A stretch of DNA of 64,000 nt, from positions 1,674,001 to 1,738,000 of the forward strand of contig OZ017805.1 of NCBI GenBank assembly GCA_963969395.1, read 5' to 3'. The notes under the pieces are model-generated. The model was given only the letters and a program-made list of their open reading frames with translations, was not told the origin of the DNA and did no database searches. The translations under genes and the position numbers were made by a program. Each line of letters opens with the position of its first letter. Position 1 is the first letter of the stretch. Below, piece by piece: positions 23,721 to 37,440 of the stretch. The stretch comes from Pseudoscleropodium purum. Lineage: Eukaryota; Streptophyta; Bryopsida; Hypnales; Brachytheciaceae.

Positions 23721-26700
23721 TTAACTTTTCAAGAACGTCTTCAGTGTGAAGGTTGGAGGTCCATCCTGCAAAACGAGTTGACAGTTTAAATTGCCAAAAT
23801 CCCAGAGGTCAAATTTCAAAGCCAGACTGAACATACACTTTGCACAAACAAGGTCAGACTAATGGATGCAAGTCGAAATTAACGAATCAAAATACACTGC
23901 TGAAAATGCATGTTCTCTAAGCAAAATGACACGCTATATTTGTACCCACCCATGCTTCACACATCCAGCCAGCAGTGCTGATTACATCCTCCGTATGGAC
24001 AACATGCACAACGGATTATATCAGCCCCCAGATGGACATTATGGCTGAATCTCCAAAAGACATGTAAGAAATTCATCAAAAGATTCGAGAAATTCCAAGA
24101 GAAAACAAGTCCAAAACTCCCTGAGGTGAGGCTGACATCAATTCTAATTCAGGATTCGAGTCCTACCTTCCCAAGTTCTTGATTAAGCCGCTGCCTTACA
24201 AGAGTGGTGTGTTGCAACAATCTCTCCATTGATGTATAGCTTGGTAGATTGGCATGTGCTGCACCACCACGACATACATAGGATGTAGGACCCAAAAATT
24301 TATTTGGCAAAGGAGAACCAAGACATAATAGCACTTGTGTGCAAACAGTCCCGAAACAGTTCATGCCGCGTTAAAAAGTTCATGGTACACGCGGAACTTT
24401 AGACTGCAGAGTCACAGCAGGACATGATTTTATAACTCTACCAGAATTCCTAATCCTTTTGACGAAATCTCTTCAATGTCCTTTTGCAACGCGTATGAGA
24501 AGGAATGTGCAGGCTCAAAAGATAAAAGTGTGAAGAAAAGGATGAAGATAAATAACCTTACGAAACTATACTGCTACGCAAATAAACAAGCAAAGCCAGA
24601 TGTAATTTTTCGCAACTTCCACTGCCAGACCTTTACTAGAATTCACTAGAAGCATACCAAGAACAGCTCTGTTCAAATCGTCTGCAACAGTCTGGCGATA
24701 ATCATCGGTCAAATATTGGAATAAAGGCGACTTCTCAGGCTCCTCATACGCAAGCAGTGCCATACAATCCTGTGCACAGCTTCAAAAACGTTACATACAT
24801 CAGTCAGGAATCTGATTGTCTATGTTAATCCGCCACATATACCACTTGGCAGCCGATGCACTAAAATTGTTACTCATGACCACAAGAAATTGACTGAAGA
24901 ACTTTATCAAGGCTTGATGATTAGCGAATTGGAGGCTGTAGGCCCTCCAACATTTAGATCGACCATTCGTTACCCAGGACAAATTCAAGCACATAAAATT
25001 TAATAACATGGAGATTAAATAGATACTGCGTGCGATAGTGCTCAAGACAACTTATTCAAAAATATGAAGTCCACAGTCACGATCAAGACGAACAGACCTG
25101 AAGCTTCTCCCGATATCGATCTTGTTGTTTGCCGAAAGGTCGGAGCTCTCCCTGCGCAAACTCTAATGCACTAGCACTGCATTCACAAAACCCTTTCAAC
25201 TACTGCTTTAAGCCACCCTCTGACCAAGACTTTACTACCACACAAAAAAACATTATAATCAAAGGTGTTCTTTATTCTGTGCTCTCACAAACATCTACTC
25301 AGTCCGCTAGGCATAACCAAAACCTTCCAAGACAAACCTCATGACCAGGATCTGTACTTCCAGGAATAAGAAAGCCCAAGACAAATATTCAAACTCTACT
25401 CCTGGACGGTTTGATGTCATACCAATCCTTGGCTCGAACAAGTTCGACGAAGTGAAGAGTCAAAAGTGCAAAATGTACATCCGGGTTCGAGGCCAGCAGA
25501 TCCACAGCAAGTTGGTCAGTGAGCTCAATAGCTTTCAAGACGTTGCCTTCCAGTACATGATTGTAGATTGCTGCTTCACACGCCAAAATCAACTCAACAT
25601 ACTTACAACACCGTGAAGAACAAGACAATTATAGGTGTAAGGCGTAAGACATGCATAGGAAGAGTGACACCTAATGACACATTGTGTAGATGGTATGTAA
25701 GACTCAGTTAGTGCATCTCATGTACCACGTAGTGACAATCTGATCTGCACTTCCGCAAGCATAGTGACGCGAATCATCGTACGAATAGGAGATGGCAAGA
25801 GTTAAGAGCTAGTGTGACACTACGGACCCACCTAAGAAACTCGAGGCGATTTGCCTGAGCCTTCTCTATCAATTCTAAGCTGCGCTTGTTTAATGCCAAA
25901 TAATTTAAAAAGGCCGTGTGGAACTCTTTGACCAATATGAAGAATACTACGAGATTAAAAAATGCGAATCTATCAAATATCCAACGCATACCCTGCATGT
26001 ATTAATGACTGCAAATAAGCAAATGTTCACGCAAAATTTCATTGTATCAGCGCTGCAACAATAGAATGAGTGAACCCTCAAATGTAACAGAAATGTCGGT
26101 AGACTTTAAGAAAACAACGTCTGCCGCACATCTGGCTAACGATAATTAATTCATTTTAAAATTCAAAGAAGATGTGAGTTCATCCAGAAGACTTGGATCT
26201 CCAATTACAAATCACATTAGATAGAAATAAACAAGCAAACTGTAGCAGTATCTAAACAGACAAAGACATGCAATTAGCATAGGAACACACGTTTCCTCTT
26301 GTCGATATCGACGGAACAGTCAGCAGTGCGTTTCATGTCAGAGCAGGTAATGAATGTCTCTGCTGTCTCTTTGAAGCAGTTATGAACGAGGTACGACAAC
26401 ACGATCTTGCGTACCTCATTGTCGCTCACCTTCTGCCCAATCCCACAAAACATCTCAGGAATTCTGAAACTCCTCAAGTGTAAGCGTTCATTGACTACTA
26501 GCAAACCATTAAACTCGAAACAAAGTATAAGAGAGATTAATACCACCAATAAGAATCAATCAATCCAAGACGGATCTCTTGCTAGTCTCGAGTCCCTAGC
26601 TAGCACATTCCAAAATTGACAGGTACTATTACACCAAAGAAAGAAATTTTCATTGACATAATGCAACGTTTGCAAGCTATTCGATCAAAATGCTGGTTCA

Positions 26701-27098
26701 ACCCAAGGAGACCCAGGTGTACCGAAGTAAATGCATTATCGGGCACTGTCAAGTCATCTTCCAGTCACGCAACTGTGAAGTTCTTGACTAAAAACTATCG
26801 CGCAACATCCGGTGATGATGATTGAGTTATTGGCTCAAACCAAACAATGGACTTGTGATACGAGAAAGTACCAGACAAAAGAAAAAACTCTTCAAGAATA
26901 AGATTTCGTGCCGGGTAGTACAGGCTTGATGCGGTAATTCCTATCAAATCAGTTATCTTCAATAAGGACATAACCTCTCTCAGCACCCAACCTTCGACAT
27001 CCAAAATCTGCAAATCCTGGTCTCCATTTGCGCAGAAACAGGAAAAGAACGCCCAAAAATCATACCACATTTTCAAAAAGGCGAGGATCCACATCCAT
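23721..27098 (-). CDS. LisH-CTLH-CRA domain protein (RanBPM/GID-complex type), 7 exons
   Basis: Seven exons splice to a 216-aa protein with consistent phases and GT-AG introns: 27098-27066, 26432-26291, 25570-25423, 25176-25098, 24769-24658, 24258-24167, 23765-23721. Exon 1 is MDVDPRLFENV. Exon 2 holds the LisH motif (VRKIVLSYLVHNCFKETAE, about residues 18-36). Exon 3 holds CTLH (HVLEGNVLKAIELTDQL). Exons 4-7 form the CRA part (SALEFAQGELRPFGK, MALLAYEEPEKSPLF, NLPSYTSMERLLQHTT) and end in TLKTFLKS. The start, end and length match the small plant family of LisH/RanBPM-domain proteins such as Arabidopsis At1g06060 (about 213 aa, from memory). LisH-CTLH-CRA proteins assemble CTLH/GID-type E3 ubiquitin ligases; a role in such a complex is inferred. 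The exon 3 start is uncertain by one codon (25570 or 25573). Confidence 0.92.
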
Positions 27099-28140
27099 CC
27101 CTCTCGAATTCTTCCGCTTCCTCCGCCTCCTAATACCGAAACGTTCAATGACGTGCCGTAAGTTAACCTCCACCAGCTCCCAGAAGTCTCACCACCACCC
27201 TGAAAACCCTTCACCTCTAGCTCTCACTCCCACAAGATCATTACTCACCACAATCTCATCAATTCACACCAATACTAACAAGAACAGCAAACCAGTAAGG
27301 CTCTGTCGGAAAAGTAGTTCCACCACAGTAGTTAACCCTGTGACGTCGCTGCGGACAAAAGAATCCTTCTCTCCAAGACAGGAGTGCAATTGCTCATGCT
27401 TGGAATTTTGTGTGAAAAGGGGAGGTCTTGTACAACAATTTGACCTCCAAGGAATGCTTTTGAGTTTTTTCAAGGAGTTGATTCATGGTAATGATCCCAC
27501 AACCTATTTATCATATTTTGCCGAAAAGCTATACCTATGTAGTAGGGAGCTATATTTGCAACACCTAATTCCATTGGTAAAATCAAGGAGATAAATTCAA
27601 ATGGGAAACATTGAATTTTGTACAATTTTTTTTTGGATAGAGTGAATGTTGTGATATGTGGGACAATTTAGTGCACAACAAAAAGTTATTTCTACTCATT
27701 CCTTATGGCTGCAATTGCTATATCATAAAACAATATGTTGAATAATTACAATTTTTTGTACAAGGCAAAATAACTTTGAAATTATCATGAATGCATATGT
27801 ATTCTAATCAATTGCATTTTTCATCTTGTAAAAATGTAAGTTACAAATGAATAAGGAACAAATTCCTAACAAGAAATTGAACCCTCTAAGACTACCCAAT
27901 TTGTAGTATTAGTATTCTACAGACCACAACATATATAAGACACATTAGAAGGATTTGCAACTCCACCCACAATTCTAAAGTCCCATAGTAGTATCTAATA
28001 GCAAGTGGCCAAACTATAGCAGTGTCATAGGCAATACAATGCACTATTGGAGCTTGAAGTCAAGGTTTACTTGAGTTGTAGAACATGCTTAACCTCATGA
28101 AAACTAAGGAAATCAATTTCTACAATGATATACTACTCCT
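27099..28140. other. 5' flank and probable promoter of the LisH-CRA gene
   Basis: About 27099-27400 is less AT-rich than its surroundings and probably holds the 5' UTR and promoter. No clear TATA box was identified. The rest is AT-rich. The long plus-strand ORF at 27028-27594 lies antisense to exon 1 and its upstream region and shows no domain. Confidence 0.4.
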
Positions 28141-28149
28141 AGTCTCCTA

Positions 28150-28780
28150 CTACTCCTACTTTACACATCCCTTTGCTAGTCAACCTTAAAGGCGCTTTTC
28201 CAAAACACAATTGCTTTCTTGTAAGGGAAATTGTCCAAAGAAAAGTATTTTTGGCCAAACATATACACAACAAAGAGCAACTATTTTCCTAGCTATTTCC
28301 CAAATACGATTTGAGAAATTTCAAAGTAGAGAAACACCTCTCATCTTCAAGTAAACCAATAGCCAAATAACATTCTATCTCAGCAAGTTCAAAATACTTT
28401 AAAATTAGTTTATTTAAATGCCAAAATTAGAAGAGCTTCTGCCATAGTTTATTCTCCAGACTAACATGGAAGAAATCCACACATTGCCTTTGGATTAGCT
28501 AACTCTCATTGTGATCCTGAACAAGCCTTGCTAGTCATCCAAATTGGATATTAAGTGCACCTTCAAGATAGTGTAGGGCTTTCCCCATCACATAGAGGTT
28601 GTCTTTTGTTCACTACTTTTGTTGTAGTATAGAATTTCTAGAGCACTACCCAATAGTCTACAAAACCTTCTCTTCATTGTCTTGCCACTAGTACTATGGA
28701 TAGATTATCCCAAATGCTTGATAGAATTTTTATTGTAGCATCTCCTAATCAAGTTCATCACACAAAGGAGACTATTCACA
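28150..28780 (-). pseudogene. hAT transposase C-terminal remnant
   Basis: The minus strand reads LAIGLLEDERCFSTLKFLK, then after a shift VVYMFGQKYFSLDNFPY and AIVFWKSAF. The ERCFSTLKFLKS block and the following DNFPY..A...W pattern are the hallmark of the hAT dimerisation region. Upstream text (GIIYP, HYLEGALNIQF) fits the preceding part of the family. Stops and frameshifts break it. The N-terminal and catalytic parts were not found. Confidence 0.6.
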
Positions 28781-31700
28781 AGGTCAATGCATCTAATTTT
28801 GTGTTTGGGTTAAGAGAGTCTCAACTTCTACTATCAACAAGATAAGAAATTGAACTTATTTTTAATATAGTGTTAAAAAGCTTGGAGATAATTTTGTGCA
28901 TTTTAAAAATGTAATAGATTGCATACTCTAAAAAGAATTGTCATTGTTGACTTACAATACAAGGGAATCTATCACTTAGAAAAACATTTGGCTACAACTT
29001 GGGCATATTGAAACTCGTCTTATGCAAATCATTACAAATCAAGCATGTACTTTCATGAATGATTGACAATCATGCATGACATAATAGGTCATGAAAAAGA
29101 AGCTTCTTTAATGGTTAAAGATGTCTTGTTGAACATATTTTCAAGTTTCAATGACATGTTGAATTTTGGCGTCGTGTGTCATGTTAGACAAGTGTCAAGT
29201 ATGCATGACATAAGCATCCAATAAAGTCATATTTAGTAGTTGAAACGATTTGAAATCTTATTATAATTATAAATCTAAAATTAGAATGTAATATGTGTTC
29301 ACTAAATTGAATTACTTCATTAAAATGAGACTTTAACATGTCAAAATCGTAAACGTAGGATAGTTTATTCAAAAGTCAACTTAAAATTGACTCTATTAAA
29401 CATCATGAAGGATCTCTTAGACGTTGTATAACGTCCAAATGTTGCCTTCCTACTGTGTTTATGAAGACAAACTTGCTTATGGTATTCCACAAGAGCAAGC
29501 AACTTAATGGACTCATGAAGTTGTTGGTTTGAGCAATGGATATGATTACTTACGTGCATAATGATATGCATTATGTGCATTATGATCTTAATATCTTCCT
29601 TCATGGCTTAAATAATATAATAGGATTGTTTACAAAGCTCTTACAAATATCAAAATGCCTACAAAGTACTCCTTATAGGAGCTGTTTGATGGATTAGATT
29701 CTATTCATTCATTTTGCACAATATTACAAGGAGCAGATATTTACAAATTATCATTTAGGGTAGCATCCTAAGTTGCAATTTTGGCAACTCTTCTTTCTAT
29801 GGTATTGAACACTCAAATGGTCAATGCAACAAAAAACAAGAATAAATTTGTATTTGCGTTTTGATCCTTTTTTACACTAAAAGAATACTAGGTTGAGAAC
29901 TACATTTCTTTCCAATATTTTGGTTTTTTAAAACCAATTTTACAAAGTTGTTAAGTTGCATTTTATTTAGTGGAGTTAATTAGTATGCTTAAACTAACAT
30001 GATATATAATGTATGCAATAACCATTATATAACACTATCTATGTGTTTCCAATTCTTGTTTTGCATAACATAAGAGATGTTAGTACTAACGTTACTCTCA
30101 TCCACTGCCACATATACTTGTATATGTCATCTGTGAAAATACATGGCAAAAGATGGCCCACCTTATTCTATTGTCGTTGACAATGGATGATATAAAAAAC
30201 GCTACATTCATACATTCATTCAAGATTTAACACTAGTCTTTCAGTCAACAAACAATTTAGAGAATGACATGCATTTTTACATATTTTCTCTACCACCCAA
30301 TAAAAGACTTGGACAAATTTGTGCTATACAGCTTCCCACAATCTACGTAATATACGTTACTAACAATATAGACACATTCTTTTCTTTTTCATGTTCTTTT
30401 CAACATTCTTTCTTTGCTATCTACACAAAAATCTTGTTCTATTTAACATCTACTACAACATTATTAAATAGAAAAAGCACGGTTTTTTTATTCTATATCT
30501 TCTATATCCTTCTGCTATTATGTTCTACATTCCAATTTCATATTCACCTTCCACAAGTTCTTTCTCAAATTATTTGCTTCAATTCTTCATAAAAATTTTG
30601 AGTTCAAATAATTATTATTTTGAAATTGAACACGTGGCTAAATTAGTGCACTTATTAAAATAATCACAAAAGTCTATAGTTCCATGCATCACTTTCGATT
30701 TCTTTTACCTCCATATATATGGTACTAAATGTTTCTATATTTCAAGATTTCATCTTCCAACTACAACTGGATTCACTTATCTATCTACTTTCATAAATTA
30801 GCTTGATAAGGCATTTAAAATGACTTCAATATTTCTCAATGCATTTCCACTATCCTTATACAGCTTTAGAAAACATTACCACTGACACATAAAGCATTTA
30901 TTTAGAATATAGTCAATTACCTCTCAATTGTCTTCATAGCCAAATGACTACAAAACCTTCAGAGAGAATGTACCATGTAAGGCAAGGATCTTGAAGACAA
31001 TATTCGTAGACAATACTTATAGACGTATTGACCAAGTTTCCTGAGTGTTCAAGATCTAATACTCTCAATCATACAACTACATTCAAGAAAATGCAAAAAA
31101 TTGGATTGATCCATATGAAACACCAAAGTTACTCTAATTTTCCTACTCCACTTCAATCTCCGCAAAATTCGGCAATCGGAATTTTTTTCACCAGACCTCA
31201 CCAACACGCAACCTTTGGGAAAATTGTCACACTATCTTCAACCCTCGTCAACAATACTCAAAAGCTAGCCGCAAAACACATTAAAATCAACAACTTGTTG
31301 TAAAACACATCAATATCAAAAGTTGGCGGTTAAACACATCAAAATCAAAAATTGCCCAAGCATAAGAACAAAAGCCAACATTGCAATTGACTAGCTCATG
31401 ACACAAACTAGTTAAGTCAAAACAAAGAGAAGATGAAAGGTTCATTACTTTCAATTTGAGGCGCATGAGAGTGTAGAGTAGGATCCAAATGCATGTGATC
31501 TTTACCACAACTAGGTCCTTCAAATGCAAACAATCCTTTCCGGTAGTCCTAGTTGAGGACAACTCCGAACTAGATTGTCAAGAATCCCCTACAATCACAA
31601 ACAACAAATCTAAAACACTACTCCACCAATGCCCCCCACCACATCATGTACATCCAACTCCACCAAACCCCAATGTGTAACCTTGGATCCAAATGCACGA

Positions 31701-34700
31701 GAGCAAGATCCAAATGTAGGCGATTGAAAAATCAACAAGCAATGACGCAATCAAAGGAAACAAGCAAGTAGGAAAGAGACGAAATGCGTTGCGAAGAGGA
31801 GGCATGAAAATTAGGATTCAAGGTTCTAGACAAGTTCCGTTGGGATGAATTTTGTCTCTAATAGATGAATGGTGATGATGGATGGATGAATATAGTGTGC
31901 AATAATAGAAGGTATTTGTCAACTATACAAGCGAATTATTAGAGGAAATTGTCGACAAGTGGCAATTGGCGTCTTAGAGTGCCTAATCAAAGGATTCTAA
32001 GGTAAAAACACCTAAAACTAACCCTTTAAAGAATTCAACATATTAAGAGGCAATTTTTCTTTAAAATAATATTTTCTTAGTATTAGAAAATGAAAATCAT
32101 GAATATTAAAAAGAAAGATTTTCAGATGTGATATGTTATTCCTATCATTTTTCAAAATTATAAGTCTCTAAAGTAGTGCATTCTGCTTTTATACGTGCAA
32201 ATGTTTTCACCATACCTCTACTTGAGACAAGTGAAACTTTCATAGCATGGAGATGGTTAGTATGAACAAACCAACTAAATCAATTCCCAGAAGGTTTAGG
32301 ACTACCGGAAGATTTTCTCAAGAGTTGTTGTTGGAGCTTATTCTTTGTAATTCTTGAAAATTATGAAGGAATCCTGATAATGTGGATTTTAGAATTAGAC
32401 CTAGAGAATAGCAATGACAACAAAGACAGAGAATTTTTCCAATTGTTTTCCTACTCAATCTAGTAGTGAAGTAGATACAAATTGATACGATCTTGGAATG
32501 GTCAAACAAAGTGAAGCATCCGCAAATTCTAATACTCATTGATGATATGTGATAGCTCTTCAAACTAAAGCAGAAGGAGCTCTCATTGTTCTTTTGTAAC
32601 CGGCTTGTAAGAATTTGCTACACTAAATCTTATATAGTCTTCTTCACGTCCCCTCTTGAAACTTTTATAAGATAGCAATTTGCATGAGTTTGCTTCAGTT
32701 TTGGTTCTATTCTTTTAAAATTTGCAATTTTTTCCTGCTTAGAGATTTAGGAAAATGTATGCACAATTCATGATAATTTGGGGGTTACATAAGATTTGTA
32801 CCAACTTAGAGCTTGTCCACCTTTCAACAAAATGCCTTAAAGAATGATATTGGATTCTACAATATACTAATCAATGGATATTTTATATAATAGGGATATT
32901 TTTGGAATACTTTGTAGGTTAAAAATTTTAATTTCTTAAATTTATAATTAATTTTTTCAAATTGAAAAAGAATGAAACAATGTGGGTTTGATGTCACTTT
33001 CTTTGGTCTTTCAAGAAAAATTCAATGTAAAATTCTTTTGTATACAAAATGATTTGACTATGGATAGACAAGGGTGCCAACTAGTCATGCATTGCCATTG
33101 GGTTTGAACTTTATATCTTGTGGTGCATACATCAAGGCAATTGGTGACTTTCAATTCTCTCTTCATTATTAATTTGCTAATACTCTCATCGATTGTGGCA
33201 TGTTTAAAATTAAATCATCTTTAAAAATACTAAGTTTTATTAGTCAAAGTTATTTTATGCAATACTTAATTTAAATTAAATGTTTAAGAAAAGATTCATT
33301 TATACTTAATGAGATGATTTTTTTTTATACCATAGTTTTTAATATATTTGACAAAATAAATTGTAGATTCTTTATTAATACAATTCCATATTTGAAACTT
33401 TCATTTATTCAATTCTATCTAAAATTTAAGCATGTTAAACTCATAAATTGTACTACATAAATGTGACATTTTGATATATTGAAATTACCAAAGTAAAAAT
33501 TATGAGATTTGTGAGATTTTTTCCAATCATACCAAAATTTAAATTGAAAAAGATTTTTTTGATAATTTTAATGTACACATATATTTTTGAGATTTTTGCA
33601 TAAGTCGTGTGTAAGAAATCTTTAGTTTTGGTCCAATTGTTGAGGCCTTTAAGGGATAAAGTTCTTTCTAAATTTATAAATATTAAAATGTTTTTATAAT
33701 CATAAGACTGTAGAGGTGCAAACCCTTTAAAGTTCAAGCCCTCACATGAAGTCTAAACTTGTGATTGAGATTCCATTTCTTCAATCTTCATAAATATATA
33801 ATTTATTGATCAAATAATTGAATAATACTTATTATAAAATGTATTTGTACTAGAGGCAAAAAAAAATATACAAGATGCAATTTTTCAATCAATAAAAGCT
33901 TAGAATATTCAAAAGACTAAATAATATAACTTTATGCTCAAATTTTTGAGTTCAAAGGAAAGAATGATGTGGAAAATATACTTGTCTTCAATGTCATAAG
34001 AGTGTACAAATATTGAGTCCTTTCTAATTTGTATAAAGCCCATCTGTCTTGATAGGCTTGATGCAAAATTTAAGAACCCAAAGTAATCATAGCCAATCAT
34101 TTAGAAAAATTCTCATTATACCCCTTTGTGTTAGGAAACATACAAAAAATATAAATAAATATTTTGTGGACCCTTGTTGCTTTAATTTACCTTCACAAAT
34201 GGCATATCAATGACAAACTATAGACCTTGAATAATTTTCTCTAACATTTATCTAAATGTAAGTGTAAAGAGGTCTTTAGGTCTTGAAAATAACATCTCAA
34301 GGTCCATGGTTTGATTTTAAGAGTTCACCTATAGGAGGTCCTTTATAGGTAGTGTAAAGTGACTAAGTGAGAGCTTAAGAAGGTACAAAAGTTTGCAATA
34401 TATTGTTTTAGTATATTTTATAAACTAAACAGAATTCATAATGTGAATTTTTATTAAATGATTGATTATGAGCCTTTTAGCACAAGGGGCCTTTGAAAAT
34501 TGTAGTCAACCCTACCTTTTGAGATAGGCCTAATTACAATTCCAAGGGACTTAAAACTCATGTCCCTTTTTTTTCCACCGAGGTATAAAATATTGTTCAC
34601 ATCACTGTCTTCCTTAGACTACATTTTTTTGAGTGTAAAGTTACATTTCTTGATCTTCTCAATTTCAAAAGCTCTCATTCATAAAGAGCTTGTCCCCTTT

Positions 34701-35360
34701 GACTTCTCAATTCTCACCTTTGGTGAAAAGAGATATTCAACTTATTAGTATCCTAAAATCCACTTTGAAACTCCCTTGGTTTTGCTATACATTTTTTTCC
34801 ATCAATCGAAATTGTCCATGTGTTTAAAAAAAAAAACTCTTTGAAAATGAAGAGAAGACTTCTATTATAAAGATAATCCTTCATTTTTGCAAGACATTAA
34901 ATCTTGCATTCAAAGTAGAGCTAGCAGGTTAGATTTACTCTAGAGGAAAACACAAGACTTTTTTTAATTTTTTCATATAATTTTTTTTTTGCAATTTCTG
35001 AATTCATATTTGCAATTAAAGACCAAAAATTTGTATGTAGAGGTTTAAAATATACCGTAGACATGACTCAAAGTAGGGTTTTTTTTTAAACTTTTACTCT
35101 TAGAGAATCCAAAATTACTCTGTTGGTCCCACTACAAATATAGGATTTAACACCTTGCTTTATTTGGGAAAAAAAAGACAAGAAAAAAAAGAATGTACAT
35201 ATGACCTAACTAATTTCTAATTTAATTACAGAGTTACCCTAGCATGCCAATGGTGGCTCGCAATTTTGTTCCATTATCTTGAAATGAAATTTTGTTTCAT
35301 TTGTTTAAAATTAAAAATAAATTCCAATCTACTTATACAAAACACTCAAAATTTGTTTAG
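28781..35360. other. AT-rich intergenic DNA, no gene seen
   Basis: No ORF here carries a recognisable motif. The 107-aa ORF at 30269-30592 is a hydrophobic, Phe/Ser/Thr-rich reading of T-rich DNA. A small minisatellite lies at 31271-31345. Poly-T and poly-A runs are common from 33 kb on. Confidence 0.6.
31271..31345. repeat. Three-copy minisatellite, unit about 33 bp
   Basis: The core aaaacacat(t/c)aaaatcaa recurs three times with changes (31276, about 31301 and about 31334), separated by cttgttg or gttggcg. Confidence 0.6.
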
Positions 35361-35369
35361 CTCCTATGC

Positions 35370-35575
35370 AAGAAAACTTTTATTATTTTCAATAAAGCAA
35401 GTGTTGTACTTTAAAAAATTGAAGCTCAAAGAACATAAGAGAAATTTTTAAAATGGAAGGAAAGAAATATGTAGAAGTTGCAAAGAAATTGAACATTTAG
35501 AATTGATGAGGAAACCAATTTTATGCTACTACTAAGCAATTCTCTATAAAAAAAAAAAAACTTCTACTTTAACCC
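35370..35575. repeat. Imperfect repeat, related to 36500-37040
   Basis: This shares blocks with the next array: agaaatatgtagaagttgcaa, an aaact/aaaccaattttatgctac block, and cttctactttaa. Order and spacing are similar, so it is a separate diverged copy. No coding potential. Confidence 0.55.
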
Positions 35576-36289
35576 CTATAGGTCAAAACTATGTTTTTTG
35601 GCAACATAATGATTTGGGTAGCTCACTACAAATGGAGTTTTTATTTTTTTTTGCTGAAATTTTCACACAATATATGTCTAAAGAGTAGCTTTAAGGTCCA
35701 ATAATTTTCATAACATTAGACTGCATGGTTTAAAAATTAATGCATGATATGTAATTTTCAATGCTAAACAAGCAACCCAAAAAATTCTTAAAAAATCACT
35801 TTCTTCAAAAATGAAAAATTGAAATTGGTTTTTTAGATTTACATATATATATATATAAAACTTTGAGTCATTCCATTTTGATTTAGAAGATGAAATTTAT
35901 GAGGTGTTCTAGTCTACGAGTAGTTATAAATTCCCTATTTGAAAATAAACTTTAGAGTCCTTTATTTAATTCATTTTTAAATATTTTTTGAAAAAATTAA
36001 AATTGTATGATGTAGATTTTTTATTACTACAGTATTGTCTTTGGGATTTGAATTTTTCAATTTTATACTTAAATTCTTAACAATTTAGTCTTTTGATTGA
36101 TTCTCTACCTCTTTCTACTTACTATTTTTTCCCTATATATTGTGCAATTCCAAATGATTTTAATTTTTTCAAACATGTAGCCAACTTGACTTGAAAAATG
36201 AATCCAAAGAGCAACCACCATTTTGGACATTTTTTCATACAAATGTGACCTTGTGAAGTGTAGCTGCCCGTACTTTTATAAGGCCAAAA

Positions 36290-36475
36290 AAGTGATTTTT
36301 GTCACTTCAAACGCTAATATCTTGCAATCTACAATTCTGAAATTTTTTGCACATACTCTCAAACTAGTTTACTACAAGATCATATGGTTATATGTGTCTA
36401 AAAATGTTTTTCATCTAAAATTTGGTGCTTGTATTAGAAATGGTAGTTTTGGAGCATTTTTGGTGAAAATATAGT
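36290..36475 (+). repeat. Dispersed repeat, copy 1
   Basis: It aligns with the reverse complement of 59995-60190. Shared blocks include gtttactacaagatc, aatggtagttttg (copy 2 aatggcagttttg) and the start ctaatatctt(g/a)caatc. The +1 reading YYKIIWLYVSKNVF...RNGSF and its counterpart YYKILRLHMPKSIF...TNGSF also align, but no protein family is recognised. Confidence 0.6.
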
Positions 36476-36499
36476 CTCCAACCTTTACAAGTTAATATG

Positions 36500-37040
36500 C
36501 CATATGCTATAGTTTAAAATACTAAAGCACATAAGACATAAGATAAGTTAAAAGAATCAAAGAAAAAAAAATGTGTAGATGTTGCAAATGAAGTCATCCT
36601 TGAAATATCATGAGAAAACTAAATTCTTGCTATTTTTAGACATTTTCCTATACAAGATAACTTTTTTTATTTTTAATAAGCCATGTATTTTCCTTTAAAA
36701 ATTGAAGCCCAAAAAACATAAGAGAAAATTTAAAACACAGATGAAAAGAAATATGTAGAAGTTGCAAAATACATAAAGATTTTGAATCCATAAGGAAACT
36801 AATTTTATACTACCTTTATGCAATTCTTTGCACAAATCAACCTCTACTTTAATATGCCATGTGTTGTAGTTTAAAAATATTAAAGCACAAAATAATTGAG
36901 ACAAGTTAAAACAATCAAAGAAAAAAAATATGTAGAGGTTACAAATGAGTTCAACCTTAAGAATTCATGAGAAAACTAACTTGTTACTACTTTTAGGCAT
37001 TTTCCTATATAAGACAACTTTTATTATGTTTAATAACGCA
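36500..37040. repeat. Imperfect tandem repeat, unit about 180 bp
   Basis: Three degenerate units are visible. Signals recur in order: (c/t)atgtgttgtagtttaaaa, ataagttaaaa, aatcaaagaaaaaaaa, atgtagatgttgcaaatga and cattttcctatacaag. The first and third units are the closest to each other. Confidence 0.65.
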
Positions 37041-37309
37041 TATCACTATTAGAAAGGGGATAGTTTTGCATTACTTGTAATATTGTTTAGTACACTGCTA
37101 AAGTGAAGTAAAAAAACCTTGCAAACGTTGCTTGAAGCCGAGCTCAAAACGTTGCTTACATGGAGCAATGCCATAGTACCTGCAAATTGCAACATCTGGC
37201 AGTTCTGTGGGAATAATAGAGTTGAGTTTCCCACACACTTGAGGTTTCCAATCACTTTACTTACATTACCAAAATTAGTCATCTATTTTCAACCGCAACT
37301 ACTCCTTTG

Positions 37310-37440
37310 CTTTGGTGACACATGACAATCATTTATTGGCCAAACTTCAATCACAATTGTTCCTCCTAGAATGTGTTGATTTGCTTAGGTATAGTGACAC
37401 ACTAACACATGACAATCATTTATTGGCCAATTTACATTGA
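37310..37440. repeat. Short direct repeat
   Basis: The string acacatgacaatcatttatt followed by ggcca occurs at about 37318 and again at about 37403. The intervening 60 bases are unrelated. Confidence 0.75.

Noticed and set aside
27028..27594. 188-aa plus-strand ORF
   Set aside because: It lies antisense to exon 1 and the 5' region of the LisH-CRA gene, is Ser/Thr/Lys-rich, and has no recognised domain; the minus-strand exon structure explains the region.
30269..30592. 107-aa hydrophobic ORF
   Set aside because: Reading of T-rich DNA with no motif, promoter or conserved neighbour.
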